DNA of 64,000 bases from Mesostigma viride (GCA_009746045.1 RPFO01000175.1:5066414-5130413), one strand, 5' to 3'. Positions 10,808-22,022 are shown, counted from the first letter of the stretch. The notes: generated from the sequence alone by a model not told the origin. Numbers and translations are program-made.

Positions 10808-11129
10808 CTATTCTACACTACTGCTATAGGCCCCTAGGCTAGCTGCCCAGGCTTGTTGCATGGCCGGTTGCTGGTGCAGCGGGGATTGCCTGCCAGGGCT
10901 TGTGGTCGTCTGGTCGACGTAGATGACGTACTGCCCCCCTCCAGCATACTGGCGTCTTCCCTGCTGTCGAACCGGTCTGCCATGCAGAGCTGGACGGAGG
11001 TAGGTCGGCCATAGCTCGCGTGGCCGACGTTGCTGCGCCAGGGTCAAGTCGTCGCCCAGCGTGTATAGGGAGTCCCCACGATCCGCTTGCGGCGCTTGAG
11101 GCACAGAAGCTTGTCCGCCATGTACTCAA
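10808..11129 (-). pseudogene. LINE ORF1-like C-terminal fragment
   Basis: The minus-strand frame contains LGDDLTLAQQRRPRELWPTY, matching the motif DDDLTPAQQQQRRDLWPEYL of the relic at 28622-29333. This resembles the C-terminal nucleic-acid-binding part of L1-type ORF1 proteins. No full frame remains. It lies upstream, in its own direction, of the TTAA-tail copy at 10086-10371, separated by the inserted ACTT-tail copy. Confidence 0.5.
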
Positions 11130-11640
11130 AGGTGAGAAGTGCTCAGCGGGGGCGGTCCCGCCTTACCGGCCTCACGAGCGGCCGCGGGGTCCAAGGCACC
11201 TATACTGAGCTCGATCGCCTATGAGGGCCATGGGGCATGCAAGGATTGTGTCCTAACTGTCTTTGCATGCCTCGTGCCGCAAAAGTCCCAGAGATTGCAG
11301 CGCAGACGGCCACCATCGCTGCGCCCGCGGCAGCCCACCTGACCGGCAGATGGCAGCCTCCCGCAGCACTCCTACGCGGACCGGCCTAAGTACTGCTGCG
11401 GTCAGCGACCATCTCGACCATGCATGGATGCCATCGCCACCAAGAGCTGCATGAGATGGAAGCTAGCCCGCCAACGCCGAGCCGACGCGCGCGAGGACAT
11501 TGATCGCGCCCGCCGCCATGCAATGCCGAGCAGGCGAGCACTTGGCGCTGCGTCGTTTCGAGCAGTGCTCAGCCAGGCCGGCCGGGAGACGGTCAAGTCT
11601 CTTGAGGCCGAGCTCAGGAGCAAGCTTTTTAATTACTAAC
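11130..11640. other. no gene recognised
   Basis: Contains an open plus-strand frame at 11424-11639 (71 codons, rich in Arg, Ala and Glu, predicted helical). No family is recognised; it may be a further piece of the ORF1-like relic. Confidence 0.3.
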
Positions 11641-11907
11641 TAATGAATGAATGAATGAATGAATGAATGAATGAATGAATGAATGAATGAATGAATGAAT
11701 GAATGAATGAATGAATGAATGAATGAATGAATGAATGAATGAATGAATGAATGAATGAATGAATGAATGAATGAATGAATGAATGAATGAATGAATGAAT
11801 GAATGAATGAATGAATGAATGAATGAATGAATGAATGAATGAATGAATGAATGAATGAATGAATGAATGAATGAATGAATGAATGAATGAATGAATGAAT
11901 GAATGAA
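11641..11907. repeat. AATG tetranucleotide array, left flank of PAT-like element
   Basis: About 66 perfect copies of AATG. The same unit resumes at 17171 on the far side of the retroelement, so the element appears to sit within one original array. Confidence 0.95.
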
Positions 11908-11912
11908 AATTT

Positions 11913-12054
11913 TTACAATATGTGTGCTAGCTCTATACGGTGGAATAACACAGACATGTCTACCAGATGGCAACACGGCCATCTGTATGCTAGGGTGAGC
12001 ACACTATGTGAATGTGCAGGGCCAGCCCACAGCAGCTGTGCCCCTGCTCTACCC
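11913..12054 (-). repeat. split direct repeat Y' (outer copy)
   Basis: 142 bases starting TTACAATATGTGTGCTAGCT and ending CTCTACCC. It appears identical by eye to 12340-12481. The outer end abuts the AATG array. Confidence 0.9.
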
Positions 12055-12078
12055 CTTTTGCCAGGGTGGGTGGGTGGG

Positions 12079-12286
12079 AGGCAAAAGAAACAACCTGCTT
12101 CCCTAGAATGGAAGCCCACCCTTTATAGCAACCACCTCTCCAGCCAACCCCTACCTGGGTGGCTGGGGTACGGGTGCCAGCACAAAAAATATTTTTTCTA
12201 AAATTATTTTTTCTTTGGTGCTATACGGCGTTGCATTCTCCGCTCAGCAGGTTAGTCATAGATAAAATGAGCATAGCTCACCAAAT
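12079..12286 (-). repeat. split direct repeat X' (inner copy)
   Basis: 208 bases matching 16965-17174 with about two single-base indels in T- or A-runs. It starts AGGCAAAAGAAACAACCTG and ends CTCACCAAAT. Confidence 0.9.
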
Positions 12287-12339
12287 CCATTTCTGGCCTT
12301 GCCTTGCTTTGCATGCATCACCACAAAACATCAAATTTA

Positions 12340-12481
12340 TTACAATATGTGTGCTAGCTCTATACGGTGGAATAACACAGACATGTCTACCAGATGGCAA
12401 CACGGCCATCTGTATGCTAGGGTGAGCACACTATGTGAATGTGCAGGGCCAGCCCACAGCAGCTGTGCCCCTGCTCTACCC
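12340..12481 (-). repeat. split direct repeat Y (inner copy)
   Basis: Direct copy of 11913-12054. On the coding strand it lies just beyond the recombinase gene. Confidence 0.9.
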
Positions 12482-12676
12482 ACATCTCCTTACATGGCTA
12501 ACAGCCGAAAATACGTAGGACATGCAAAAAAGAAAACTTAAACTACCTAGCTATGGGGGTACTTTGTCCCAACCCAGGTTCACCCTCGGGTTAGTTAAAC
12601 CATTTCCCCCCTGACCTCCCACACAAGGGTGAGGTCAGTTGATAGCTAAAAGACGAGAGATAAAAACAGGAGGACG
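12482..12676. other. 3' spacer of PAT-like element
   Basis: Non-coding stretch between the recombinase stop (minus strand) and repeat Y. It contains a short imperfect inverted pair, CCTCGGGTTAG and CTGACCTC-type sequence. Nothing else is recognised. Confidence 0.4.
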
Positions 12677-13455
12677 TCAAAACTCGACGCCACCGAAGTG
12701 GCGCCGGAAAGCCGCTGGGTCAAAACCCAGGGCCTGAGCCCAGAGGGCGGGTGGGATGTCGCGCCCCAGGAGGCTGCGGTGGAGGCCAATGTAGCGCGTG
12801 ACCGAGAGGGCCGAAGCCCACCGGCCGCGCAGCTGGATGGCCTCCGGCGACTCGCCAGCGATGGCGTCGTGCGTCGCCCCCCCATGCCGGAGGCTGTGAA
12901 AAGAAAACATCCCTGGGATGCCCATGCGGGCCTGCACAGCCTCCCACTGCTGCCTAGCCTGGCTGTACGTTAAGCCCGAAAGAGGAGTGCATCCGGGGGC
13001 TGGCCAGCCGTCAGACGTCGCAGGAGCCACAAAGAAAGTGGATCCCGGACGAGGACGTGCTGGGCCGCCCCCTGCGCAGTTTTGGGGTTGCGCAGCACAA
13101 GGGCACCGACCATGGGCCCTGGCTCGAGAAGGGGGTGGCCGGGATGAGCCACATCCCGAACCCGCAGCCCTAGCGCCTCGCTAATGCGTAAATACTGCTG
13201 GAAAGCAATAATAATCAACGCACTCAAATGCACCTGTCGACGTGAAACTAGCAACAGGGCAGTGAAATAGCAAAGGCGCCAGGGCATAGGCGGAGGGCTG
13301 ACAGCCGGAACAAGCCGCTGCCAACCTGCTAGCAGGCGGTCCGCCAGTACCCAATTCCGAACAATGTCGGGGTAGTACAGGTGCAGACAGGCCTTGGCAT
13401 GCTGGCATAAGGTACGCCCCCGCCCGCCCTGGCATGGTAGACAGCAGAAATCCAC
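12677..13455 (-). pseudogene. tyrosine recombinase (integrase) of PAT-like element, frameshifted
   Basis: This would catalyse circle integration of the element's DNA. Two overlapping frames are needed: 12970-13455 and 12677-13030. The first carries the catalytic Arg in QQYLRISEALGL (about residue 90) and a conserved Lys region, VLRNPKTAQG. The second carries HSLRHGGAT (H45, R48 of that frame), the downstream GRW, and the likely nucleophile Tyr80 in SVTRYIGLH. R, H-x-x-R, W and Y are thus all present in order. A frame change near 12970-13030, and another near the junction with the RNase H frame (13329-13455), break the gene. Confidence 0.75.
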
Positions 13456-14459
13456 TCACAGAAAATGGCTTCCGCGTCAGCTGGGTCGACAGGGCCAGGT
13501 GGCGCCCACGCCACGTAGACAGCCGCCGCACGCCGGTACGCTGGCAAGGTAGACACAGGGTTGACTGTGCCCTCCAAAAGTGCCAAGTCCCGAGGGCGTC
13601 GCGCCCCCTCAGGCCCAGGGTTGGGATGCACGTCACCACACCGGGTCAAGTCAGGAATCCAAGCGCCACGCCGACTGGCCTTGTCAGCTGGGTTGTGGTC
13701 GGTAGCCACCCAGACCCAGTGGCTCTGCGTGTCGCCAGCCAGTGACAGAGCGCAGTAGCGCCGAACCAGCTGGTTGAGGCGGTAGGAAGACGACCGCCCT
13801 CTGACAAACGCCCCCACCACAGCACTGGAGTCTACGAGCCGGACGACTCGCTTACCTCGACACGCCTTGGTCCGGCACGACCACTCGACCCCCTGTGTCG
13901 CAGCAATCGCCTCCTTGACGTTGATGTGGTTAGGCTGCCCCCGCCACCGGTAGGACAGTGCCGTACGCCAGTGGCCACTATCCAGCAGGCTGTAGTCCCC
14001 CTCCTCCATGCGCTCCAGGTCCCAGTCCTCCCCAGACGTTAAAGCTGTCGTCCGCCACCCCCGCGCTTCGCGCCGGGTCGCCAGCCGGGCACAATCGGCC
14101 CCAGGCAGGTCCCTGTAGACCACCCCACCGCCGGAGCCGCTCGCATCACTTGCGACGACCCGGTCAGAAAGGGGCCGGGCCCTGGCCGCCCTCAAAAAGG
14201 GGGCCAGGTCGATCGCCGCCTGAAGCTCCTGGCGGGCCCCCGCAGGGAGGCGCCAGCGGCGCCCAGGCAGGGAGGCATTCATGGCTGCTAGCAGCCGGTA
14301 CGTCTCAGACCACACCGAAAGCATGGGGCGGCACAGCAGATGCATCCACACCCACTTCCCAAGCACAGAACTAAGTTCGCGGTAGTATGTAAACCCGCGA
14401 TCTAAGATTCTATGAGTAGCAGCGATAACTGCCACCACACGCTCAGGAACAGGCACCAC
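13329..14459 (-). pseudogene. RNase H domain of PAT-like polyprotein
   Basis: A 376-codon frame. Catalytic blocks expected for DIRS-type RNase H are visible: VASDASGSGGG, NVKEAIAA, LVDSSAVVGAF and DHNPADKASRR, supplying D, E, D and D. The domain would remove RNA from the cDNA hybrid. It overlaps the reverse transcriptase frame (14402-15436) by about 58 bases in another frame. The 2A-like motif and a linker follow it, leading into the recombinase. Confidence 0.75.
13611..13637 (-). other. 2A-like motif between RNase H and recombinase
   Basis: The frame reads GDVHPNPGP. The core NPGP with preceding D-V resembles ribosome-skipping 2A peptides (consensus D-x-E-x-NPGP), but His-Pro replaces the Glu-x pair, so skipping is uncertain. 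It lies where separating RT/RNase H from the recombinase would make sense. Confidence 0.45.
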
Positions 14460-15436
14460 GTCACCATCTCTTTGGTGAATGACCCCACCGCCTGCACACC
14501 AGTCTGCTCTGCTGTCGCCCGTACCACCTTGTCAGACTTCTGCACCAGCCCAACAGCGGCGTAGGCAGCCTGAACACGATCTAGCTGCTGATTCACCCCA
14601 TCCACCGACGCACAGTGGGTGAAATGGAGGTCATCGATCGTCACAGCATGCATACCTTCCAGATCCTGCCGAGATTCGAAGCACGGCGAGGGCGCCAAGG
14701 GCGCAGCAGGGTCCTCCTCCAGCCTCAGCCGGACGGTCTCCCCCGCCTCGTTGGCCTCCGCCACCAGGATCAGCGCGGACATGTTGATGCTCAGCCCACG
14801 ACTAGCCTCCAACGGCGGCTTGGGGCCACAGCGGTACAACACAGACTGATGCACACACTGGGCCACGGCGACGGCCAGCTTGTTGCCCATTGGCCAGCAC
14901 AACATCCACGGCCACACCTTCCGACGAGCCCCACTCAGGCCCACCAGATCCGACCACACCGGCATCCACGCACAGTACCGCCGCATCCAAACTGGCAGGC
15001 GGAGTCTGTTGTAGTACGAATCCAAATCTGATACGCCCCCAAAAACATCCTCCCCAGCGCGCGTGGGCAAATCGCAAATCACGCCAAGGTGTGGTAAAAA
15101 AGCGGGCATAGGATCTGGTAGTGGCATGTTGCCACGCCGGTTGTCCACAATCAGCCGTATACGGCCGTCGGGCTTTCCGACCCCAAAAGTACCGTTCACC
15201 ATAGGCGGCTCCTCCTCAAAAAATCCACCCAAAATCCCCCTCTCCACACACACCGTGCAAACCCGCGCGAACTCCTCCATGCTACACCCCCGCGAGATCC
15301 GCATCGACTTCTGCAAGATCCGCTCTGCTGGGCTCAGCGTCCGTACCATCCTACTCTCATCATTCAAAATTGCTCCCCAAGAGGGGGGTAGTAAGTTCAG
15401 CACATCCACTTGGCCACCTTCCCCCGGACCAGGCAA
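14402..15436 (-). pseudogene. reverse transcriptase of PAT-like element
   Basis: A 344-codon frame. Motifs seen in order are FGVGKPDGRIRLIVDNRRGN (fingers), VSDLDSYYNRLRLP (first catalytic Asp), ARRKVWPWMLCWPMGNKLAV, and TIDDLHFTHC (catalytic DD). These match DIRS-order reverse transcriptases. The frame ends in a short unrelated tail where it overlaps the RNase H frame, suggesting a single-base shift near 14450. Confidence 0.8.
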
Positions 15437-15799
15437 GCCAAGCGTGCGGCCACTAACGGTTCGTAAGGGGCTCCTTCAGCATATTCACCCCCATCCACTA
15501 CAGATCCTGCCATTGCCGCTACGGAACCACCGTTCCGGCGGACAAAGGACCTGCAAGCATCATCGATCCCATCTAGGGCCGCCTGCTGCAGAGGCCCGGG
15601 CACACGGGCTGAATCTACAGCAGGCGGGTCTCGCCCCCCCCCCCCATCCAGTTTAACGCCCTAACCGTCTGACAGGCTAGTGTGCGAGCATTAAAAGCCC
15701 GACTCATCCTATCGCGCCTACGGCCTGAGCGTACCTGCTGCCACCAGTCACGAGGTGGCAGGGGTGCTGGAAGAGGTAGTGGAAGAAGGCACCGCTCCC
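15437..15799 (-). other. gag-to-RT linker of PAT-like element
   Basis: A 68-codon minus-strand frame (15397-15603, Ala/Val/Gly-rich) and a C-rich tract at 15638-15649 lie between the gag end and the RT. No motif is recognised; it is probably linker sequence of the polyprotein in a shifted frame. Confidence 0.4.
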
Positions 15800-16896
15800 T
15801 CACTTGTTGTTGTTGGACGGGCCGCCCTGCCCCTTCTTGCCGGGACCCTGCTCCAGCTTGTGCTGCAGCTTCCCCATGCTCATCGCCGCCCGCACCGCCG
15901 GAGACGCCAGCATTGCTCCACCCTCCTGGAATGGCAGCATTGCCGACGGAGTCCCCTTCCAACCCGTCGACCCCACATCCACCAGCTGGCATGCCGTGAT
16001 CAGCTTTGCCAGGTACTCGGCTGCTGCCAGCTCCAGAATTACTTCGGAGCGTGGCGTGGCCCAGTAGCCAAATTCTGTCACCATCGTGTCCAGAATTCCT
16101 GCCATCTGCAGGAGCAGCATCCTCCTCTCCCCGCTGGCTGAGCTGCCGTGCATCGTCAGCATTAACGATGCACGGATGACTTCCCCCCCACGCTCTCTGC
16201 GTAGTCCAGCATCCCGGCAGCACCGCCTCCAGCATGTTGCTCACCAGGACCGGCACTGCATGCCCGCTCAGCGCCACCCCCTTCGTGCGCGCCAGCCTGC
16301 CAGCAGTCGCCGCTGCGGCTGGGCTTGCAGTTGCTGGAGTCTTTGCCTGGTCCAGCAGCTTCGACATGGCCGATATCAGGTCGCCAATATCTCCGCCAGT
16401 GCGGGCGTTGCCCGGCGGGATGGAAGCCCTCCGCTGGCGTTGCATAGCCCGTCTCGGTCCCCAGCAGCCGACCTATGTTCGGTCTAGGTCCGCCACATCC
16501 TGGTCGATCGCCCCAGGGCGCCATCCTCCTCGCCAGCGCCCGGTCCACCATGCCCCGCCCCTCCGCTTCCACCTGCCGAAGGGGGAACACCCCCAGCTCC
16601 CACCCACCTGCTGACACTGGTGGATCCGGCTCTGCAATAGCCTCCCCCAGTTGCGCTGCTAGCACATCGGCCAGGGCCTCCTCCCCATCCCAGTCGCTGA
16701 CAAACCCCCTTTTCTCCAACACGTTCATGACGTTCTTGGCACGCCCCGGATTGAGCTTCTGGATCCGCTCTAGCCAATGCCCCTCCCCTAGGATCTTCTG
16801 GACCGCAGTTGCGGCCTCCTTTGGGGTGCATCCCTCCCTGGCTTCTTGCTTGAGCTTTGCTATGAAATTCCGCTCTGGGGCTGTCACTGAGGTCAT
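15800..16896 (-). pseudogene. gag-like frame of PAT-like element, three frames
   Basis: Coding sequence runs through three overlapping frames: 16896 to about 16480, 16445 to about 16180, and 16162 to 15800. It starts MTSVTAPERNFIAKLKQEA and ends in a Lys/Gly/Asn-rich tail (KKGQGG, then SNNNK). No zinc knuckle is visible. Its position upstream of RT and basic tail suggest the structural protein; the sequence itself matches nothing I recognise. At least two frame changes are present. Confidence 0.5.
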
Positions 16897-16964
16897 GGTG
16901 GGTTATAATGCTTGATGTGTTATATTGCGTTTTGTTTTTTGTGATGTGGTCACTTGAGGTTCTC

Positions 16965-17174
16965 AGGCAAAAGAAACAACCTGCTTCCCTAGAATGGAAG
17001 CCCACCCTTTATAGCAACCACCTCTCCAGCCAACCCCTACCTGGGTGGCTGGGGTACGGGTGCCAGCACAAAAAAATATTTTTTCTAAAATTATTTTTTC
17101 CTTTGGTGCTATACGGCGTTGCATTCTCCGCTCAGCAGGTTAGTCATAGATAAAATGAGCATAGCTCACCAAAT
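16965..17174 (-). repeat. split direct repeat X (5' end of PAT-like element)
   Basis: 210 bases matching 12079-12286. The outer end (CTCACCAAAT) runs straight into the AATG array at 17171. Confidence 0.9.
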
Positions 17175-17686
17175 GAATGAATGAATGAATGAATGAATGA
17201 ATGAATGAATGAATGAATGAATGAATGAATGAATGAATGAATGAATGAATGAATGAATGAATGAATGAATGAATGAATGAATGAATGAATGAATGAATGA
17301 ATGAATGAATGAATGAATGAATGAATGAATGAATGAATGAATGAATGAATGAATGAATGAATGAATGAATGAATGAATGAATGAATGAATGAATGAATGA
17401 ATGAATGAATGAATGAATGAATGAATGAATGAATGAATGAATGAATGAATGAATGAATGAATGAATGAATGAATGAATGAATGAATGAATGAATGAATGA
17501 ATGAATGAATGAATGAATGAATGAATGAATGAATGAATGAATGAATGAATGAATGAATGAATGAATGAATGAATGAATGAATGAATGAATGAATGAATGA
17601 ATGAATGAATGAATGAATGAATGAATGAATGAATGAATGAATGAATGAATGAATGAATGAATGAATGAATGAATGAATGAATGAAT
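17171..17686. repeat. AATG tetranucleotide array, right flank
   Basis: About 128 perfect copies of AATG continue the array interrupted by the PAT-like element. Confidence 0.95.
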
Positions 17687-17719
17687 AAGCACGTGACTGC
17701 ACGTCACGTGCAGGGTGCC

Positions 17720-17724
17720 AATAC
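17720..17724. other. target site duplication of copia element, left
   Basis: AATAC directly precedes the left LTR and recurs at 27271-27275 directly after the right LTR. Confidence 0.85.
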
Positions 17725-18341
17725 AGTTGTATGAGAGTGAATGCCACGAATTCCGCCATGGTTCTTGCAGGAAGTTGCCTTTATTAAATAACAGGGAACA
17801 CAGACGTAAGTCACGTCACTTCCAAGACTGCACGCAGCACAGACGACAGGGTCGCAGTGCCAAGAGAACGTGCACGCAAGAACTAGCGTCCCGGTGCGAC
17901 CAAGTCACACATATAGGTTGTTAGGGACGCGTCCAAGTATTCAGCTGCACTGTCACAGCTGAACTGTCAATCAATTGATTACACAGACTCTGGCACGCCT
18001 TTGGCGCGGAGATCTATCAATTGTCCATACGGCTAGTCCTGTGGACCTATCCGTACACTACTCAGCATCAATTGTCTCATAGGTCCTGGCGCGCTACAGC
18101 GCGCTTACCTATCAATTGACCATCAAGTCCTGTACAAGTCCTGTCAACGTCCTGCGGACTATCAAAGTGACACTTGTACATCCTGTGTCCGTACGCGCCC
18201 ACAGTGGCGCGCCGGGTACTGTCGGCACAGCCTAGGAAACGTCATAACTTTTACGTTCCTTAACCAAATGAGGCGTTCAAGGTGCCGTTGGAAAGAGCGT
18301 AACAATCTCTATCCATCTAACGTAAATCCTTTACGTTAACT
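17725..18341 (-). repeat. 3' LTR of copia-like element (617 bp)
   Basis: Matches 26656-27270. The termini are AGTT and AACT instead of the usual TG and CA. It contains several CAATTGAT/ATCAATTG motifs spread over its central part. Confidence 0.9.
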
Positions 18342-18364
18342 CCAATCCCTTCTTTTCTTTAGGG
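18342..18364 (-). promoter_or_regulatory. polypurine tract of copia-like element
   Basis: On the minus strand AAAGAAAAGAAGGGATTGG ends exactly at the 3' LTR, the place and composition expected for the plus-strand primer. Confidence 0.7.
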
Positions 18365-19292
18365 ATCACATCCCCTGCCAGGGACCCTTGAAGTAGCTTG
18401 AAATGTCCTTCACTCCAGCTTGAAGCTTGAACAGATGTCTTTAATGGCCATTGCCATTTCCCCAGCCTTTTCTTTTAAGGAACTGGAACAGAAACAGATC
18501 TGCCACAGGGAAAACCATTCCATGAGAAATGGATAAAAACCTATGGAAGTGGCATTACAGAGTACCACCAGATATTAGGAACACACAAAATTAAATACAT
18601 ACAGGTTAATTCTATGAGGTCTTCTCCAGGAATTAATCCCATCACCTCGGTAGAGCCTCCAGTACAATGACCTTCTGGCGGTGAGTTACATTAATCCCAG
18701 ATACTAATCCCATAAAACCCAGTACATATTCAATATAAGTACAATAAATCCATGACAATTAAAATACCACTTGACAAAGTAACTGCGTATTACAATAGTT
18801 TGCCTGTCATTCTCTCAACAGGGGTCTATTGGCGCCCGTCTTACGGCGCCCGTCTACTTGCCAGATGGTAAACTGCCACAGCAAACAAATGACAAAATGA
18901 AATACATAGGCAACAATTAAATCCTGCCCTGGGGAACTAGGGAAGTCTGAACAGGCAAACACCTGAACAGGCCAGCTTGTAGAAACATAATACCAGGGAA
19001 TCGAACCCCGCCCTATAAACCCCAGAATAAAGGTTCCCAGACCATTGTGAGAAGTATGTACAAATATACATTTCTTTTAAAATAGAATACATGGTCTGTA
19101 ATGGACCTGTCAACCTTGTGTAGTCAACAGCATGAACCCCAGCCAAAACCTGGCTGTATCCTGATTAAAATCAGAGTGAGTGTACCATGGTCCATGAGCC
19201 TTAGTACAGACTAAAATACAGGTATTATGCCAGTCACAATGCTGACACTACCACACAATCTGCTCTTCAATGCCCTATAACCATACACCAGC
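18365..19292 (-). other. 3' untranslated part of copia-like element
   Basis: About 930 bases between the RNase H stop and the polypurine tract. No frame or motif is seen, apart from a short direct repeat of GGCGCCCGTCT at 18829-18854. Confidence 0.5.
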
Positions 19293-20302
19293 TTAGACAG
19301 CTTGCTGAGATGGGTCCATCAGAGACTGAAGAACCTTGTATTGCACTGCTGCCTTCTGCACTAGCTTGGTCAAAGCATCAGCAGGATTGTCAACCCCAGG
19401 GATATGCTCAATATTGGCCAAGGAGGACAACTCCTTAAGAAGGAGATAATCCAAGTCCCTACTTCTGGCCATCTGCCTGTGCACAAACTGCACCATCCCC
19501 ATGGAGTCTGTTTTTAGAAGAGTGGTAACCTGAAGTGGCCAAGGAGTGTTAGAAGTCATCTGATGAAGCAACTCCTTCAGATAAAGGCTTGTGTGAATGC
19601 CTTCACAAATAGCCCTGCATTCTGCCACATCACTGCTGACAGCCACCCGTTTGTGCAGGCGACTAAACCAGCTCACCAAACTCCCCAGGCCTTCCTGTCT
19701 GAGCACAAAGAGCCCTGCAGCCCTGCCCCTGACCTTGGAGACCTGCCTGCTGTCCATTGAGCTATCCACATACAGCTCCATGCAAATGGGTTGTGATAGA
19801 TCCACTGCAGACAACAGAATGCCAGATGAAGCCCTGACCTGATCAGCCACCTTGGCAGACCCTAGCTCCACCAGCATGTCATCAGGCAACCTGGCTATGA
19901 CCATAAGGTCTGGCCTGGAAATGCCTGCCACCCAAGCAACCATGCCCCTGACCATAGGACACAGTGCCTGTGTGATGGTTGGAGGAAGCTTGCTAATGAG
20001 GGTCTCTTGATAATCATTGCCCCCCACCAGCAGCATACGCCACTCCCCCTTCTTCTTCACCAGTGTGGCCTCCATGCCCACAAACAGCAGAGGCTCATTC
20101 TCCACCTGCCATTGCTCCCTACCCAGAGGAAACTTGGACTTAATGATGGATATCAGCTCCTTAAGCCACGACGTGGGAGCTATCAGATGTAGGTCATCCC
20201 CGTGCAGCGAAGCATACACTGGTAGGCCTTCCCATTGCCCCAGAAACAGACAGGGGTCTACAGGAGAGACCTTCAAGTTGCAATGCTCCTTCAGGAAACG
20301 GT
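19293..20302 (-). pseudogene. copia RT C-terminal half and RNase H
   Basis: This frame holds the RT palm from LKVSPVDPCLFLG onward, with the catalytic block SLHGDDLHLI (HGDD where copia elements usually have YVDD). The connection and a copia-type RNase H follow, with acidic residues in LYVDSSMDS, DVAECRAI, LLKTDSMGMV and GVDNPADALTK. The stop is at 19293-19295. The upstream half of RT lies beyond the transposon insert at 20307-22022, so the gene is broken here. Confidence 0.85.
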
Positions 20303-20306
20303 TTAA

Positions 20307-22022
20307 CTCTTCAACCGTCTGGACTGGAACCACCGAAACGGACTGAGTTTGGGTATCTTTGTGCGCCTGAGAGTAACTAGCCAAATAACATTTTCTGGCC
20401 CACCCTTGGAACCAAGCATGCTTTTATATCAAATAATGTTTGGGAAATTTGGTTGGTCACATATCTATGCCCCATGCATGCTATAAATAGCACCCCCCCA
20501 GGGGGTACGGTGCACATGGGGTTGGAGACATATATAATGCATTATAGACCATTTACACAAATCAGGTGGCCCTGGCCTTTTAAAGGCAGTTTATTAGAAT
20601 CACAGGCATGCCATCAATGCATTCACAGCATGAAATGTCACAGAACTGCACATGCTATCTAGCAAACAGCCCAAAATAGCTCAGACCGTTATAACGGTGC
20701 AAGCTATTTTGGGACGGTTGCTAGAACTGCCGTATAGGTTTCCTATCCCAAAGTGGCACAAAACAACAACTAGATGGCCACAAAAGCAATGCCAACACCA
20801 TGTCCAGCATATAAGACACAAGCTCATGCTATACAATAGGTGTAAGGCTCATATCAAGGCCTAAAGCGCGCGTACAAAGGGTGGCAAGGAGCTACATCAC
20901 TAACACACCCAATGAACGACAAAACACCTCTATGTTCTTGGAAACAATGAATAAAACAATAGGAATAAGTTGGTATAATGCTCCCATGCAAACAGGTTAT
21001 GGGTATCTCCACGATTTTCACATGCAATGGATGCAAAACAAGAAGGTGGGCGTTGGCCAGCAAAACAAGAAGCCACGCCTAACACTGGTCAGAAAAGAAC
21101 TTGTCTCGGGGTGCTTGACCAAGGAAAAGCATTGGGTAATCAACGTTACCATATTAGTGACCGATAACAATCGTTACCTCGCTATTTCCGTTGCAGCATC
21201 AGCTAACGGTGACCAAACATGGTCCAAAATCTGCTTGACCTGATGGTATTCCCCAACCATGACAAGCCGATGCGTAGAGGCAGCAAAACAACAAAAAGAC
21301 AATCACAACCCCTCGGTAATAACTCTGATATTAGCTTTAAACGATAATACAACTATATACGGCTAATAGAACACGCTTGGAGGCTAGAACGTACCAGGTC
21401 GGTACAGCAGATTACCTTTCTTGCGCGAGCCAGCACGCCAGAGTAATGGACGTAGCCTCGAGCCTTTACTGGCTGCCAATGCTAATCAATCTTGTTGGGA
21501 ACAACGTACTAAATTGATCGATGCGCAGATGTCTGGGAAAATTCGGCCTAGCAACATGCAGCACTCGCACCATCACTGCCTGGCCGCTAACGTCATTTGC
21601 TGCGCCGACCAGCACCCCGAGACCCATCTACGTACCTCCGAACCTTCCATGGCTAGGGATATTCAATTTTTAGGATCTAAGAATCATGCCTACAAAATTT
21701 GAGTCCAATACGTCAAGCCATTCTCTCGTACCAGTCAGTTCTTTGCACCGCCATAGCCGTGCGCGTCAATATTTTTCCTGCACGTCGGTCCCGTTGGACC
21801 ATGGTACCCCCCTAACTTTGCTCAAGCATATCTCCCTGGCCAGGTGTCCAAAGTACGGTCTGAAGTGCTCTACGGAAAGCTGACGTCTAGATCTTTCGAT
21901 CCCCCCAGGTTTGACCGTTAAATTATTATTGGCGCGGCGCCTGGTAGGCGCACAAACTCAGTCCGTTAGAGTGGTAGGACTTCAACTGGTACCACGAAAA
22001 CGGCGCGAGAACGGTTTAAGAG
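20307..22022. mobile_element. 1.7 kb non-autonomous DNA transposon, TTAA target site
   Basis: Ends are inverted copies CTCTTCAACCGT and CTCTTAAACCGT (one mismatch), each flanked by TTAA (20303-20306 and 22023-22026). A further subterminal inverted repeat of 14 bases, AACGGACTGAGTTT, is at 20337-20350 and its complement at 21954-21967. The TTAA duplication fits piggyBac-like or Sola3-like transposons. No transposase frame is present. Copia RT motifs stop at one edge and resume at the other in a compatible frame, which fixes the borders. Confidence 0.85.

Larger units (their letters stand above)
11913..17174 (-). mobile_element. PAT/Kangaroo-like tyrosine-recombinase retrotransposon (DIRS order)
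   Basis: A 5.3 kb element in the order, on the minus strand: repeat X (16965-17174), gag-like frame, reverse transcriptase, RNase H, tyrosine recombinase, repeat Y (12340-12481), X' (12079-12286), Y' (11913-12054). This X-genes-Y-X'-Y' layout is the split direct repeat described for PAT-like and Kangaroo elements; DIRS-1 itself uses inverted repeats. Such elements integrate by recombinase as circles and make no target duplication, and none is seen. All main domains are present but broken by several frame changes, so this copy is probably inactive or contains sequence errors. Confidence 0.85.

Noticed and set aside
17144-17759. Frames reading FIHSFIHS through the AATG arrays (also 11629-11982)
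   Set aside because: Simple repeat translation on the minus strand.
21421-21950. rRNA-like segment within the TTAA element
   Set aside because: Its composition looked rDNA-like at first, but no conserved rRNA core sequence could be recognised.
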